Of a stretch of 64,000 nucleotides of DNA, positions 7,938 through 16,523 are shown one piece after another. Origin of the DNA: JBPYCR01 sp051846915 (GTDB lineage: Bacteria; Bacillota; Bacilli; Bacillales; Amphibacillaceae); contig NZ_JBPYCR010000011.1 in the NCBI RefSeq assembly GCF_051846915.1, positions 1-64,000 on the forward strand. Reading direction: 5' to 3'. Within the stretch, counting starts at the first letter, position 1, and each line of letters starts with the position of its first letter. The translations under genes and the position numbers were made by a program. The notes under the pieces were generated by a model, which saw only the letters and a program-made list of their open reading frames with translations, made no database searches and was not told where the DNA came from.

Positions 7938-9527
7938 ATGAATTCGATTAAACATACATCCGTATTAAATGAATTTAGCAGGAAAACTAACGTTTACGAA
8001 AATTTATCTGTCCCAACATTAATTGAAAATATTTTATCACATAATGAAGGGGAATTAACAGTTACCGGATCCATCCAGGCGACAACAGGGAAGTATACGG
8101 GACGTTCTCCAAAAGACAGATTTATCGTACGTGATGATGTTTCCGATGCTGATGTTGATTGGGGTGCTGTCAACCAAGCTATTGATGAAGAATCTTTTGA
8201 TAAGCTACACAATAAAGTAATGCACCATCTTCAAGAAAAAAATGAAGTTTTTGTTTTTAAAGGCTTTGCCGGTGCGGATAAGAATTACCGCCTTCCGATA
8301 CAAGTGATTAATGAGTATGCATGGCATAACTTGTTTGCACGACAAATGTTCATTCGACCTACAGAAGATGAGCTTGCCGAACATGAGGCAGGATTCACCG
8401 TTATTTCAGCTCCAACTTTTAAAGCAGATCCGACGATTGATGGGACAAAATCAGAGACCTTCATCATTATCTCCTTTAAAAGACGCACGGTATTAATCGG
8501 CGGAACGGAATATGCTGGTGAAATTAAAAAATCGATCTTTTCTGTCATGAATTATTTATTACCAATGCAAGATATTTTATCCATGCATTGTTCAGCTAAC
8601 GTAGGACAGGAAGGCGATGTCGCCCTGTTTTTCGGCTTATCCGGAACAGGTAAAACAACACTTTCTGCTGATCCATACCGGAACTTGATAGGTGATGACG
8701 AACACGGTTGGGGACCTAACGGCGTCTTTAATATTGAAGGCGGTTGTTATGCCAAGTGTATTGACCTATCAGCTGAAAAGGAGCCACAGATATTTAATGC
8801 CATCCGATTTGGTTCAGTTCTGGAAAACGTTGTATTGGATGGAATATCGCGAATACCTGATTATTCCGATACTACGTTAACGGAAAACACACGAGCAGCA
8901 TACCCATTGGAAAACATCGATAACATTATATCACCAAGTATCGCGGGGCATCCTAACACTATTTTATTTTTGACAGCTGATGCTTCGGGAACATTGCCTC
9001 CAATTAGCAAGCTGACGAAGGAACAGGCAATGTATCACTTTTTAAGTGGATATACGAGCAAACTGGCAGGCACGGAGCGTGGCATTACGGAACCACAAGC
9101 AACTTTTTCCGCATGTTTCGGATCACCATTTTTGCCATTGGCACCAGCAACGTATGCCGAAATGCTCGGTGAAAAAATAGATCAATTTGAATCAAATGTC
9201 TTTCTAGTTAATACAGGATGGACCGGCGGGTCATACGGAGCCGGCAAGCGTATGAAATTGGCCTACACACGAGCAATGGTTCACGCAGCACTCGAGGGTG
9301 AATTAAATACGGTCGAAACAACGAAAGATGAAATTTTCGGTTTAAATATTCCGCTGCATGTACCAGGTGTTCCAGACGAAGTTTTGGTCCCTAAAGAAGC
9401 TTGGGACGATAAAGAGGCATATGATAAGACAGCGAAAGCACTTGCAGAAAAGTTTCACGAAAACTTTACTAAATTCACAAAAGCAAGTGATGAGATAAAG
9501 CAAGCGGGTCCAACATATAAAGGGTAA
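7938..9527 (+). CDS. pckA: phosphoenolpyruvate carboxykinase (ATP)
   Basis: A 529-residue gluconeogenic enzyme converting oxaloacetate and ATP to phosphoenolpyruvate and CO2. The kinase-1a P-loop GLSGTGKTT (about residues 233-241) and the downstream GDDEHGWG metal-binding block are intact. Length fits ATP-type enzymes (about 525-540). An AAGGAAGG-type site precedes the ATG. The gene is divergent from metK, as in B. subtilis, and is followed by a strong terminator. Confidence 0.97.
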   Translation: MNSIKHTSVLNEFSRKTNVYENLSVPTLIENILSHNEGELTVTGSIQATTGKYTGRSPKDRFIVRDDVSDADVDWGAVNQAIDEESFDKLHNKVMHHLQEKNEVFVFKGFAGADKNYRLPIQVINEYAWHNLFARQMFIRPTEDELAEHEAGFTVISAPTFKADPTIDGTKSETFIIISFKRRTVLIGGTEYAGEIKKSIFSVMNYLLPMQDILSMHCSANVGQEGDVALFFGLSGTGKTTLSADPYRNLIGDDEHGWGPNGVFNIEGGCYAKCIDLSAEKEPQIFNAIRFGSVLENVVLDGISRIPDYSDTTLTENTRAAYPLENIDNIISPSIAGHPNTILFLTADASGTLPPISKLTKEQAMYHFLSGYTSKLAGTERGITEPQATFSACFGSPFLPLAPATYAEMLGEKIDQFESNVFLVNTGWTGGSYGAGKRMKLAYTRAMVHAALEGELNTVETTKDEIFGLNIPLHVPGVPDEVLVPKEAWDDKEAYDKTAKALAEKFHENFTKFTKASDEIKQAGPTYKG

Positions 9528-9543
9528 TCGCATTATCGTCTTA

Positions 9544-9579
9544 AAATCCGGATTCTCTATAGAGAGTCCGGATTTTTGT
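9544..9579 (+). terminator. pckA terminator
   Basis: A 15-bp stem (9544-9558 with 9561-9575, one G-T pair) followed by a T-run. The stem ends inside the T-run, as usual for intrinsic terminators. Confidence 0.85.
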
Positions 9580-9708
9580 GTTTTTAGCGGTAAACGAATC
9601 ATGCTAACCCTCAAGCATTTCTGTATTTATATAGGCATTCACACATTTCTCTAAAAAAGCATACGCTATTTTGACACGATATCAAGAGTTATGGAGGAGT
9701 TGTCTACT

Positions 9709-10698
9709 ATGAAGAAATATGGCTTCATCGCCTTTATTGTTGGCAGTTTACTTATCTTCACTTCAGCATGCAGTAGTAGCAGTACTACAAATATTCAACT
9801 AGCTGAAGTTACCCGCTCTGTGTTTTATGCACCACAATATGTAGCATTAGAAAATGGATATTTTGAAGAAGAAGGGTTAAATGTAGAACTGAAAACAACC
9901 TGGGGCGGCGATAAAACAATGACTGCCTTATTATCGGACGGTGCGGATATTGCATTGGTAGGGTCAGAAACATCGATGTATGTTTATGGGCAGGACGCAA
10001 CAGATTATGCAGTGAACTTTGCCCAACTAACCCAGACAGATGGAACATTTCTTGTTGCCAAAGAGCCAAAGCCTGATTTTTCCTGGGATGACTTAAACGG
10101 AAGCATCTTTTTAGGTCAACGTAAGGGCGGCATGCCGCAGATGGCAGGTGAATTTGTTTTAAAGAAACACGATATTGATCCGCATGCTGATTTGGAATTA
10201 ATACAAAACATTGACTTTGCTAATATTCCTGGTGCGTTTTCTTCTGGAGATGCTGAGTATGTTCAATTGTTTGAACCAACTGCAAGTATTTTCGAAAAGG
10301 AAGGTAAAGGTCATATAATTGCCTCATTCGGTGAGGAGTCCGGTCATGTTCCTTACACGGTGTTTATGACAAAACAGAATTACTTGAAAGAAAATGAAGA
10401 TGTAATTAAGAAATTTACAAAAGCCGTTTATAAAGCTCAGCAATGGGTGGAAGAAAATGAAGCAGAAGATATTGCTAAAGTCATACAAGGCTATTTTGAA
10501 GATACAGATGTAGATATGCTAGCAGCATCAGTCGAGCGTTACAAAAGTCAAGGTTCCTTTTCAACTGATCCAATCCTAGGGGAAGAGGAATGGAATAACT
10601 TACAGCAAATTATGGATGAAGCCGGTGAACTTCCCGAGAATGCACCATATGAAGAGCTTGTAAATACGAAGATAGCAGAGGAAATTATTTCCGAATAA
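9709..10698 (+). CDS. ytlA: ABC transporter substrate-binding lipoprotein (NMT1/SsuA-like)
   Basis: A lipoprotein of 329 residues with signal peptide and lipid-attachment cysteine (TSAC, about residue 21). The fold is NMT1/SsuA-like (LAEVTRSVFYAPQYVALENG, then a glycine-rich ligand block), as in importers of thiamine pyrimidines, taurine, sulfonates or nitrate. I use the ATG at 9709 because GGAGGAG sits upstream; the earlier in-frame ATG overlaps that site. First gene of a three-gene importer operon equivalent to B. subtilis ytlA-ytlC-ytlD. The ligand is not determined by the sequence, and no TPP riboswitch was seen. Confidence 0.88.
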   Translation: MKKYGFIAFIVGSLLIFTSACSSSSTTNIQLAEVTRSVFYAPQYVALENGYFEEEGLNVELKTTWGGDKTMTALLSDGADIALVGSETSMYVYGQDATDYAVNFAQLTQTDGTFLVAKEPKPDFSWDDLNGSIFLGQRKGGMPQMAGEFVLKKHDIDPHADLELIQNIDFANIPGAFSSGDAEYVQLFEPTASIFEKEGKGHIIASFGEESGHVPYTVFMTKQNYLKENEDVIKKFTKAVYKAQQWVEENEAEDIAKVIQGYFEDTDVDMLAASVERYKSQGSFSTDPILGEEEWNNLQQIMDEAGELPENAPYEELVNTKIAEEIISE

Positions 10699-10710
10699 GG
10701 AGGGGTCCTA

Positions 10711-11514
10711 TTGTCATACCTAACTTTGGATAAGGTTTCCCACCATTACTTTTCAAAGAAGAACTTTACAAAAGCGTTAGATGAACTATCGTTTTCAGTT
10801 GACAAAGGAGAATTCGTAGCAATATTAGGCCCGAGCGGTTGTGGAAAATCCACTATTCTGTCCATTATCGCTGGGCTTATTGAACCGACGGAAGGTGATG
10901 TTTTACTGAATAAGCAAAAAATAAATGAATCCAAATTGGCTATTGGCTATATGCTACAGCAGGATTACCTGTTTCCATGGAAAACGATTGTAGATAATGT
11001 GTTGATTGGTCCTACAATCGGAAAAATGATGAATGAAGAATCGAAAAATGAAGCAATTAAACTACTAGAGGAAGTCGGTTTATCTGAAGTAATCAATGAT
11101 TATCCGAGTTCATTATCCGGCGGAATGCGGCAGCGAGCTGCTTTAGTACGTACCTTAATGACAAACCCTGAAGTATTGTTACTGGATGAACCCTTTTCGG
11201 CTCTAGATTATTTAACAAAACTAAAGCTTGAAAATCTTGTTTCCAAGCTGCTGAAAACTTATAAAAAAACAGCGGTCCTTGTTACCCATGATATTGGAGA
11301 AGCCATTTCCATGAGTGATCGGATATTGCTCATGGATGCCAATCCGGGGACTATTTCTAATACATTTGAAGTTCCCTTAGAACTGCGAAATGAAAAACCA
11401 TTTTACGTTCGAAGACATCCAAAATATCAAGTGCTTTTTGATAAAGTATGGGATGAGTTAAATAAATCAGACCCTGCTTCTGTAAAGGAGTTGTCTAATA
11501 ACTATGAATCATAA
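10711..11514 (+). CDS. ytlC: ABC transporter ATP-binding protein
   Basis: A 267-residue ATPase of the SsuB/TauB-like group. Walker A GPSGCGKST (about residue 44), signature LSGGMRQR, and Walker B LLLDEPF are intact, with the downstream D-loop and H-loop (VTHD). The start is TTG, supported by AAGGAGG about 8 nt upstream. It lies 12 bases after ytlA and overlaps ytlD by 11 bases, indicating translational coupling. Confidence 0.93.
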   Translation: MSYLTLDKVSHHYFSKKNFTKALDELSFSVDKGEFVAILGPSGCGKSTILSIIAGLIEPTEGDVLLNKQKINESKLAIGYMLQQDYLFPWKTIVDNVLIGPTIGKMMNEESKNEAIKLLEEVGLSEVINDYPSSLSGGMRQRAALVRTLMTNPEVLLLDEPFSALDYLTKLKLENLVSKLLKTYKKTAVLVTHDIGEAISMSDRILLMDANPGTISNTFEVPLELRNEKPFYVRRHPKYQVLFDKVWDELNKSDPASVKELSNNYES

Positions 11515-12310
11515 GAGCGATAACGCTATTTTTACACGATTTCAAAAAAAATTAAAACGCGAGAGAAAAATCGTCTTCTTTTGGCAACTCATTATTTTTA
11601 TTAGTTTCTTCAGCTTATGGGAGTTCGCTAGTCGTATGTATATTGTTGATCCTCTACTTTTTAGTTCACCAGTTAAAATCTTCCGTCTACTAGTCGATAA
11701 GTTTGCAGATGGTACGATATTTGCTCATCTGCAAGTTACCTTATTTGAAACGTTACTCGGATTTATTATCGGTACCGTAATGGGGATTATCATTGCATCT
11801 ATTTTATGGTCCTCTTTACGCTTTTCTAAAATTATGGATCCTTATTTAGTCATTATGAATGCTATGCCAAAAGTTGCTTTAGGACCAATTATCATTGTTG
11901 CTATCGGTCCCAATTATTTATCAATAATTGCAATGGGAGCGATTGTATCCGTAATTATTACAACACTCGTTATCTACTCAGCGTTCAGGGAAGTGGATCC
12001 AAATTATGAAAAAGTATTAAAAAGCTTCGGGGCATCACGCTGGCAATGTTTTAAAGAAGCGATTTTCCCAGCCACACTTCCTACCATGATTTCAACATTA
12101 AAAGTGAACGTTGGTTTATCTTGGGTTGGTGTAATCGTCGGTGAATTCCTCGTTTCCAGTGATGGGCTCGGCTACTTGATTATATATGGCTTCCAAGTAT
12201 TTGATTTCACGCTCGTTATGTCTAGCCTCATTTTAATTGCGATTTTTGCAGCGATTATGTATAAAGTGGTGGAAAAAATAGAGAAAATATTGATTAAACA
12301 TTCAACATGA
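11504..12310 (+). CDS. ytlD: ABC transporter permease
   Basis: A 268-residue inner-membrane permease with about six hydrophobic segments. The EAA-type loop is visible as the stretch around SFGASRWQCFKEAIFPATLP, which docks the ATPase. It is the last gene of the ytlACD-type operon and overlaps ytlC by 11 bases. A strong terminator follows 10 bases after the stop. Confidence 0.92.
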   Translation: MNHKSDNAIFTRFQKKLKRERKIVFFWQLIIFISFFSLWEFASRMYIVDPLLFSSPVKIFRLLVDKFADGTIFAHLQVTLFETLLGFIIGTVMGIIIASILWSSLRFSKIMDPYLVIMNAMPKVALGPIIIVAIGPNYLSIIAMGAIVSVIITTLVIYSAFREVDPNYEKVLKSFGASRWQCFKEAIFPATLPTMISTLKVNVGLSWVGVIVGEFLVSSDGLGYLIIYGFQVFDFTLVMSSLILIAIFAAIMYKVVEKIEKILIKHST

Positions 12311-12319
12311 AACATGGGA

Positions 12320-12354
12320 CAGAGGTTTTAGATATTACGGAACCTCTGTTTTTT
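12320..12354 (+). terminator. terminator of the ytl operon
   Basis: CAGAGGTT (12320-12327) pairs with AACCTCTG (12341-12348), followed by six T's. Confidence 0.85.
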
Positions 12355-12356
12355 GT

Positions 12357-12830
12357 TCATTCAAATCTTATTTTTTCCACTTTTTGCAAACAATACGACA
12401 GCACATCATCTTTCATCATAAAGCTAAATAAATGATGTTGTTTTATGTTAGCAGGTAATGCTTTCAATATTACAGGCCCATTCGTTTCATAATACGTTGG
12501 TTGTTTGATTAGCTCGGGAACTTCTGCATAATAAACATTTTTAATAATGTTTCCGCTTTTACCGGTCACATAATATTGCCCCACATAAGTTATCCGATCA
12601 ACCACACCACCGGTTTCTTCTTTCACTTCACGAATCGCCGCATATTCTGCTGTTTCACCAGGTTCCACTTTACCACCCGGAAACTCCATACCGCGGTCTT
12701 TATGTTCTGTTAAAAGCCAGCTTGAATTGTGTTTACATATCGTCCAAACATGTTTCGGTTTTTTTGAAAAAGGATGATCATCAAAGGATAATTTCACTTC
12801 ATTATTATAATAGTCTTTAAATATGTACAT
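12357..12830 (-). CDS. ytkD: Nudix hydrolase, YtkD (MutTA) family
   Basis: A 157-residue protein with an intact Nudix box: G-x5-E-x7-REVKEETGG is seen at about residues 50-72. B. subtilis YtkD hydrolyses nucleoside triphosphates including oxidised purine dNTPs, and its gene lies in the same neighbourhood (ytl and men genes). It reads toward the ytl operon, convergent with it. The Shine-Dalgarno sequence is weak. Confidence 0.88.
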   Translation of the reverse strand: MYIFKDYYNNEVKLSFDDHPFSKKPKHVWTICKHNSSWLLTEHKDRGMEFPGGKVEPGETAEYAAIREVKEETGGVVDRITYVGQYYVTGKSGNIIKNVYYAEVPELIKQPTYYETNGPVILKALPANIKQHHLFSFMMKDDVLSYCLQKVEKIRFE

Positions 12831-12906
12831 TTTTTCAACTGCCTTCGTCCAAATCGTTTTCCTTTACTATACCTTAAAAAGGTATATAGTAAACGATCAT
12901 TGATAA

Positions 12907-12945
12907 AAAAATTCGGGATAAGCTCAAGGCCTATCCCTTTATTTT
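12907..12945 (-). terminator. terminator after the 106-residue gene
   Basis: On the minus strand GGGATA (12932-12937) pairs with TATCCC (12915-12920) and is followed by GAATTTTTTT. It terminates the small gene at 12947-13267. Confidence 0.75.
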
Positions 12946-12946
12946 G

Positions 12947-13267
12947 CTACATGTGATGATCGCTTAGGATACCCGTACTGTTAATATACTCTTTCGCCTG
13001 TTCATCTCCAAGCTTATAAAGCATTTGAAACGTATTCGTAATTTCATCGTCATAAGTCTCATTCGCTTTATCATTATGATAGGGCTTAAAAGGTACATGA
13101 GACCGCCAGAACGAATTAAAATCAGCGTGATACATATTGTCAATCCTAGTTCGTAACTGACGAACTTCTTCTTCTGTTGCGTAAATCGTGAAATCATCGT
13201 TATTATGGTATCTACTTCGTGATATTTCTCCTGAAGCAATACTAACATAAAATTTTTCCTTCTTCAT
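12947..13267 (-). CDS. conserved hypothetical protein, 106 residues
   Basis: A soluble, charged protein of about 106 residues that I do not recognise. It has no signal peptide, membrane segment or catalytic motif that I can name. Notable blocks are SRSRYHNNDDF near the start and a histidine/tryptophan-rich middle (HADFNSFWRSHVPF). I use the ATG at 13267 because AGGAGG sits 6 nt upstream; an ATG 10 codons earlier lacks this. It has its own terminator, and menE lies 69 bases upstream on the same strand. Confidence 0.7.
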   Translation of the reverse strand: MKKEKFYVSIASGEISRSRYHNNDDFTIYATEEEVRQLRTRIDNMYHADFNSFWRSHVPFKPYHNDKANETYDDEITNTFQMLYKLGDEQAKEYINSTGILSDHHM

Positions 13268-13336
13268 ACTGCACCTCCTGCTTTTAATTTGTCTCATTTT
13301 TTAAGATGCATGTATGAAAAAAAAAACGATATGATT

Positions 13337-14785
13337 TTATTTGCAAGGTAACTGATTGAACAGTTCACTTCGAACAAGTTTATTGGACGCATTTCTCGGC
13401 AATTGTTCAATAAAATGAATTTCTTTTGGTAATTTATATTTGGCTAAATACTTTTTGGCAAATGTTATAACCTTTTCTGCGTTCACGGAAGGATCTGTAA
13501 CAACGACAAAAGCAACAGGTACTTCTCCCCACATTGTATCTTTTTTACCGATTACACCAGCTTCCCTGATTTCGGGCATCCGTGTCAACGTTTGCTCTAT
13601 TTCCGAAGGGTAAATGTTTTCACCACCCGAAATAATCAAGTCTTTCCTCCGGTCTACTACAAATAGATACCCCTCTTCGTCAAAGTAACCTAAATCTCCG
13701 GTTGCGAGCCACCCTTCACTATACACTTGTTTATTAATCGACTCCCGCTTGTAATAGCCATTAGAAACCATTGGCCCTTTCACAAATATTTCTCCTACCG
13801 AATCATCATCCGGATTGTTAATTTTTACTTCCGCTGACATAAGTGGCTTCCCCGAGGATCCGATTTTGTCCAAGGCATTCGCTGGGCTTAATGCAACGAT
13901 TTGTGATGATGTTTCTGTCATTCCGTAAGATTGGAATACAGGCATGTTTCTATTTTTTGCACGCTCAAGTAAAGTTTTTGGAGCCGGACCTCCACCGAGC
14001 AGCATGACGCGTAGTGTTGGCGGATATTTATCCTCCCCCAATCGTTCCACTAATTTTTGCAGCATCACCGTTACAACAGATATCATTGTTACGTTTTTTT
14101 CCATAATTGCATGATGGACCGCAGCTTCATCAAATTTTTCCATTAATAAAACAGCCGTTCCATAAATGACACTGCGAATAAAGATGGACATTCCACCAAT
14201 GTGAAACATCGGTAAAACAGCCAGCCATTTATCATGAGACACCACGCCGAGATTTAAGGACGAGTTGATAGCACTCCACCAATAATTCCCATATGTATGG
14301 ATGACAGCTTTCGGTTTGCCAGTCGTACCGGAAGTGTACATCATTGTAAAAGGATGATTTAGGTTCATCTGCTGTTCCAGCTTAATAGGTGTTTCTTTGT
14401 AATGATTAACTTCCTTAAATACTAATGATTTTTCCAGTGACTTATCCACTTTTAAATCAGCTGTCGTGAGCAACAAAGTTAAGTCAGCATCCGTGATTTG
14501 ACTCTGTAGTTCTTCCCTAGTTAATCGTGTGTTAAATAAAACGGCAACAGCATTCAAATAGCTTAGTGCATATATGGCGATGATCATATCTATACTATTT
14601 GTAGCTAATATTCCAACATGCGTGTTTTCTTTCACCTGTAGGCTGGCTAATTTTCTAGCGAATGACTGACTTTTTTTCATTAATGTTTCATAAGTCATCG
14701 TTTTCCCATTTTCTTGTTCAATTGCGGTTTTGGCGGGAGCGAGCATTGCTTGCTTCGTTAACCAATGTGGTACCGTTTGTTGCAT
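13337..14785 (-). CDS. menE: o-succinylbenzoate-CoA ligase
   Basis: A 482-residue adenylate-forming enzyme that activates o-succinylbenzoate with ATP and CoA in menaquinone synthesis. The ANL signature YTSGTTGKPKAV (about residue 150), the GYGMTE-like motif QSYGMTETSS, and TGDLGYFD are present. The start at 14785 has AAAGGAG 7 nt upstream. An in-frame extension upstream of this reads back into menB and is not coding. A strong terminator separates it from menB, so expression may partly uncouple from the upstream men genes. Confidence 0.95.
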   Translation of the reverse strand: MQQTVPHWLTKQAMLAPAKTAIEQENGKTMTYETLMKKSQSFARKLASLQVKENTHVGILATNSIDMIIAIYALSYLNAVAVLFNTRLTREELQSQITDADLTLLLTTADLKVDKSLEKSLVFKEVNHYKETPIKLEQQMNLNHPFTMMYTSGTTGKPKAVIHTYGNYWWSAINSSLNLGVVSHDKWLAVLPMFHIGGMSIFIRSVIYGTAVLLMEKFDEAAVHHAIMEKNVTMISVVTVMLQKLVERLGEDKYPPTLRVMLLGGGPAPKTLLERAKNRNMPVFQSYGMTETSSQIVALSPANALDKIGSSGKPLMSAEVKINNPDDDSVGEIFVKGPMVSNGYYKRESINKQVYSEGWLATGDLGYFDEEGYLFVVDRRKDLIISGGENIYPSEIEQTLTRMPEIREAGVIGKKDTMWGEVPVAFVVVTDPSVNAEKVITFAKKYLAKYKLPKEIHFIEQLPRNASNKLVRSELFNQLPCK

Positions 14786-14830
14786 TTGTAAACTCCTTTG
14801 GCTTGTTATTTCCATCATAATTCCGTAGTG

Positions 14831-14861
14831 TAAAAAACCTTTGCTGTTTGTTAGCAAAGGT
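14831..14861 (-). terminator. intrinsic terminator between menB and menE
   Basis: On the minus strand ACCTTTGCT (14853-14861) pairs perfectly with AGCAAAGGT (14837-14845), loop of 7, followed by six T's (14831-14836). It lies 13 bases after the menB stop and before the menE ribosome binding site. Confidence 0.85.
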
Positions 14862-14873
14862 CTTTTCTCAAAT

Positions 14874-15692
14874 TTAAGGAAATCTCGGGAACTGATCAAA
14901 ATCAGGTTTGCGCTTTTCCTTGAATGCATCCCGTCCTTCTTTTGCTTCTTCCGTTGTATAATACATAAGCGTTGCATCTCCACCCATTTGTTGAAGACCG
15001 GCCAAACCGTCTGTTGCTGCATTAAAAGATGCTTTTAACATGCGCAAAGCAGTCGGTGACTTTTCTAGTATTTCATTACACCATTGAATGGTTTCTTCCT
15101 CAAGCTTGTCCAAAGGTACAACCGTATTTACAAGACCCATTTCATAGGCCTCTTCAGCATTATACTGACGGCATAAATACCAGATTTCTCTTGCGCGTTT
15201 TTGACCGACCATTTCTGCAAGCAGTCCAGCACCATATCCAGCATCAAAGCTTCCAACTTTCGGACCGGTTTGCCCAAATAGCGCATTGTCCGCTGCAATC
15301 GTTAAGTCACATACAACATGGAGTACATGGCCGCCGCCAATCGCATAACCTGCTACCATCGCAATGACTGGCTTTGGAATGGTTCGAATAAGTCGTTGCA
15401 AATCCAATACGTTTAAACGCGGTACGTGATCGTCGCCAACATATCCTCCATGCCCTCTGACGGATTGATCGCCTCCAGAACAAAATGCCTTTTCTCCTGC
15501 TCCAGTTAAAATGATGACCCCAATGCTCGAATCATCACGAGCATTTGCAAATGCATCAATCATTTCATTCACCGTTAACGGTGTAAATGCGTTGCGTTTT
15601 TCCGGACGATTCATTGTGATTTTGGCAATTCCATCATATTTTTCGTATATAATTTCGTTATATTCTCTTACTTTTTCCCAAACTGCTGTCAT
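14874..15692 (-). CDS. menB: 1,4-dihydroxy-2-naphthoyl-CoA synthase
   Basis: A 272-residue crotonase-fold enzyme that cyclises o-succinylbenzoyl-CoA to DHNA-CoA. The oxyanion-hole segments (FCSGGDQSVRG and GYAIGGGHVLH) and the MenB-specific SFDAGYGAG motif are intact, and length matches the family. It is 15 bases downstream of menH on the same strand. The hallmark Gly (GDQ) with a bicarbonate-type site is consistent with type I MenB enzymes. Confidence 0.97.
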   Translation of the reverse strand: MTAVWEKVREYNEIIYEKYDGIAKITMNRPEKRNAFTPLTVNEMIDAFANARDDSSIGVIILTGAGEKAFCSGGDQSVRGHGGYVGDDHVPRLNVLDLQRLIRTIPKPVIAMVAGYAIGGGHVLHVVCDLTIAADNALFGQTGPKVGSFDAGYGAGLLAEMVGQKRAREIWYLCRQYNAEEAYEMGLVNTVVPLDKLEEETIQWCNEILEKSPTALRMLKASFNAATDGLAGLQQMGGDATLMYYTTEEAKEGRDAFKEKRKPDFDQFPRFP

Positions 15693-15707
15693 ATAAATTC
15701 CTCCTCG

Positions 15708-16523
15708 TTAATTTGCGTTAATAAATGATACTACCAGTTTACCAAAAATTTCAGGTTGTTCCACGTGAATTGCATGTCCGCTATGTTCTACCTCTGCATA
15801 CTTAGCATTAGGCAGTGCTTGTTTCATCTTTAGATTAGTTTCTATAAATTTTTTATCTTCACTACCTGTAATCAACAACGTCGGTACGTGCAACGCGGAT
15901 AATGTATCCCACCATGACGGCTGTACACCTGTCCCCATATACTGAAGCGATTGCGCCAGTCCTTTTTCCGTATGAGACAATCTTTCTTGCCGAATTGATC
16001 GCTTGATTGCGTGCGGCAATGTTTTTTGTGTTTGAAACAATGGAACGCTTTCCCAATAGTCAACAAACCATTTTAGTCCATTCTGTATTACTTTTTCCGC
16101 TAATTGATTATCATGTAAGCGTCTTTTTGTTCTATCAGTTTCATTTTCCAGTCCGGGTGAAGCACTTTCAAGTATTAGTGTGGACACTCGGTCTGGGTAC
16201 AACATTGCAAAGTTTAATGCCGTTCTTCCTCCGAGTGAATATCCGATTACATGTACATCCTCTAGCTTTATGTACTCCAGAAATTCAACCAGATCCGCAC
16301 TAAAACTCTCCATTGTGCGAGGGGACTTAACAACCGTTTTTCCATGGCCGGGAAGATCGATAGTTATAAACATGAATTGGTGTTTCCAATGATCAATAAC
16401 TGTTTCCCAAGTCGAACCGCTTCCGGTAAACCCATGTAGCAACAATACCGGTTTACCGTGACCTTGGACTTCATAAGCATACGTTGCATCATCTACAGAA
16501 AAATATGAGCTATCTCGAGTCAT
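15708..16523 (-). CDS. menH: SHCHC synthase (alpha/beta hydrolase)
   Basis: A 271-residue alpha/beta hydrolase with nucleophile elbow GYSLGG (about residue 100), a C-terminal GHAIHVE catalytic histidine and the LLHGFTGSG oxyanion segment. In this position it is expected to be 2-succinyl-6-hydroxy-2,4-cyclohexadiene-1-carboxylate synthase, acting after MenD. It overlaps the 3' end of menD by 14 bases, which supports coupled translation. Confidence 0.92.
   Translation of the reverse strand: MTRDSSYFSVDDATYAYEVQGHGKPVLLLHGFTGSGSTWETVIDHWKHQFMFITIDLPGHGKTVVKSPRTMESFSADLVEFLEYIKLEDVHVIGYSLGGRTALNFAMLYPDRVSTLILESASPGLENETDRTKRRLHDNQLAEKVIQNGLKWFVDYWESVPLFQTQKTLPHAIKRSIRQERLSHTEKGLAQSLQYMGTGVQPSWWDTLSALHVPTLLITGSEDKKFIETNLKMKQALPNAKYAEVEHSGHAIHVEQPEIFGKLVVSFINAN

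Noticed and set aside
9580..9708. Possible TPP riboswitch ahead of ytlA
   Set aside because: No CUGAGA or ACCUGA-type TPP core was seen, so the importer's ligand remains open.
13337..15022. A longer menE frame starting at 15022
   Set aside because: The extra ~79 codons lie opposite or within menB in another frame and have no ribosome site. The start at 14785 has AAAGGAG at 7 nt.
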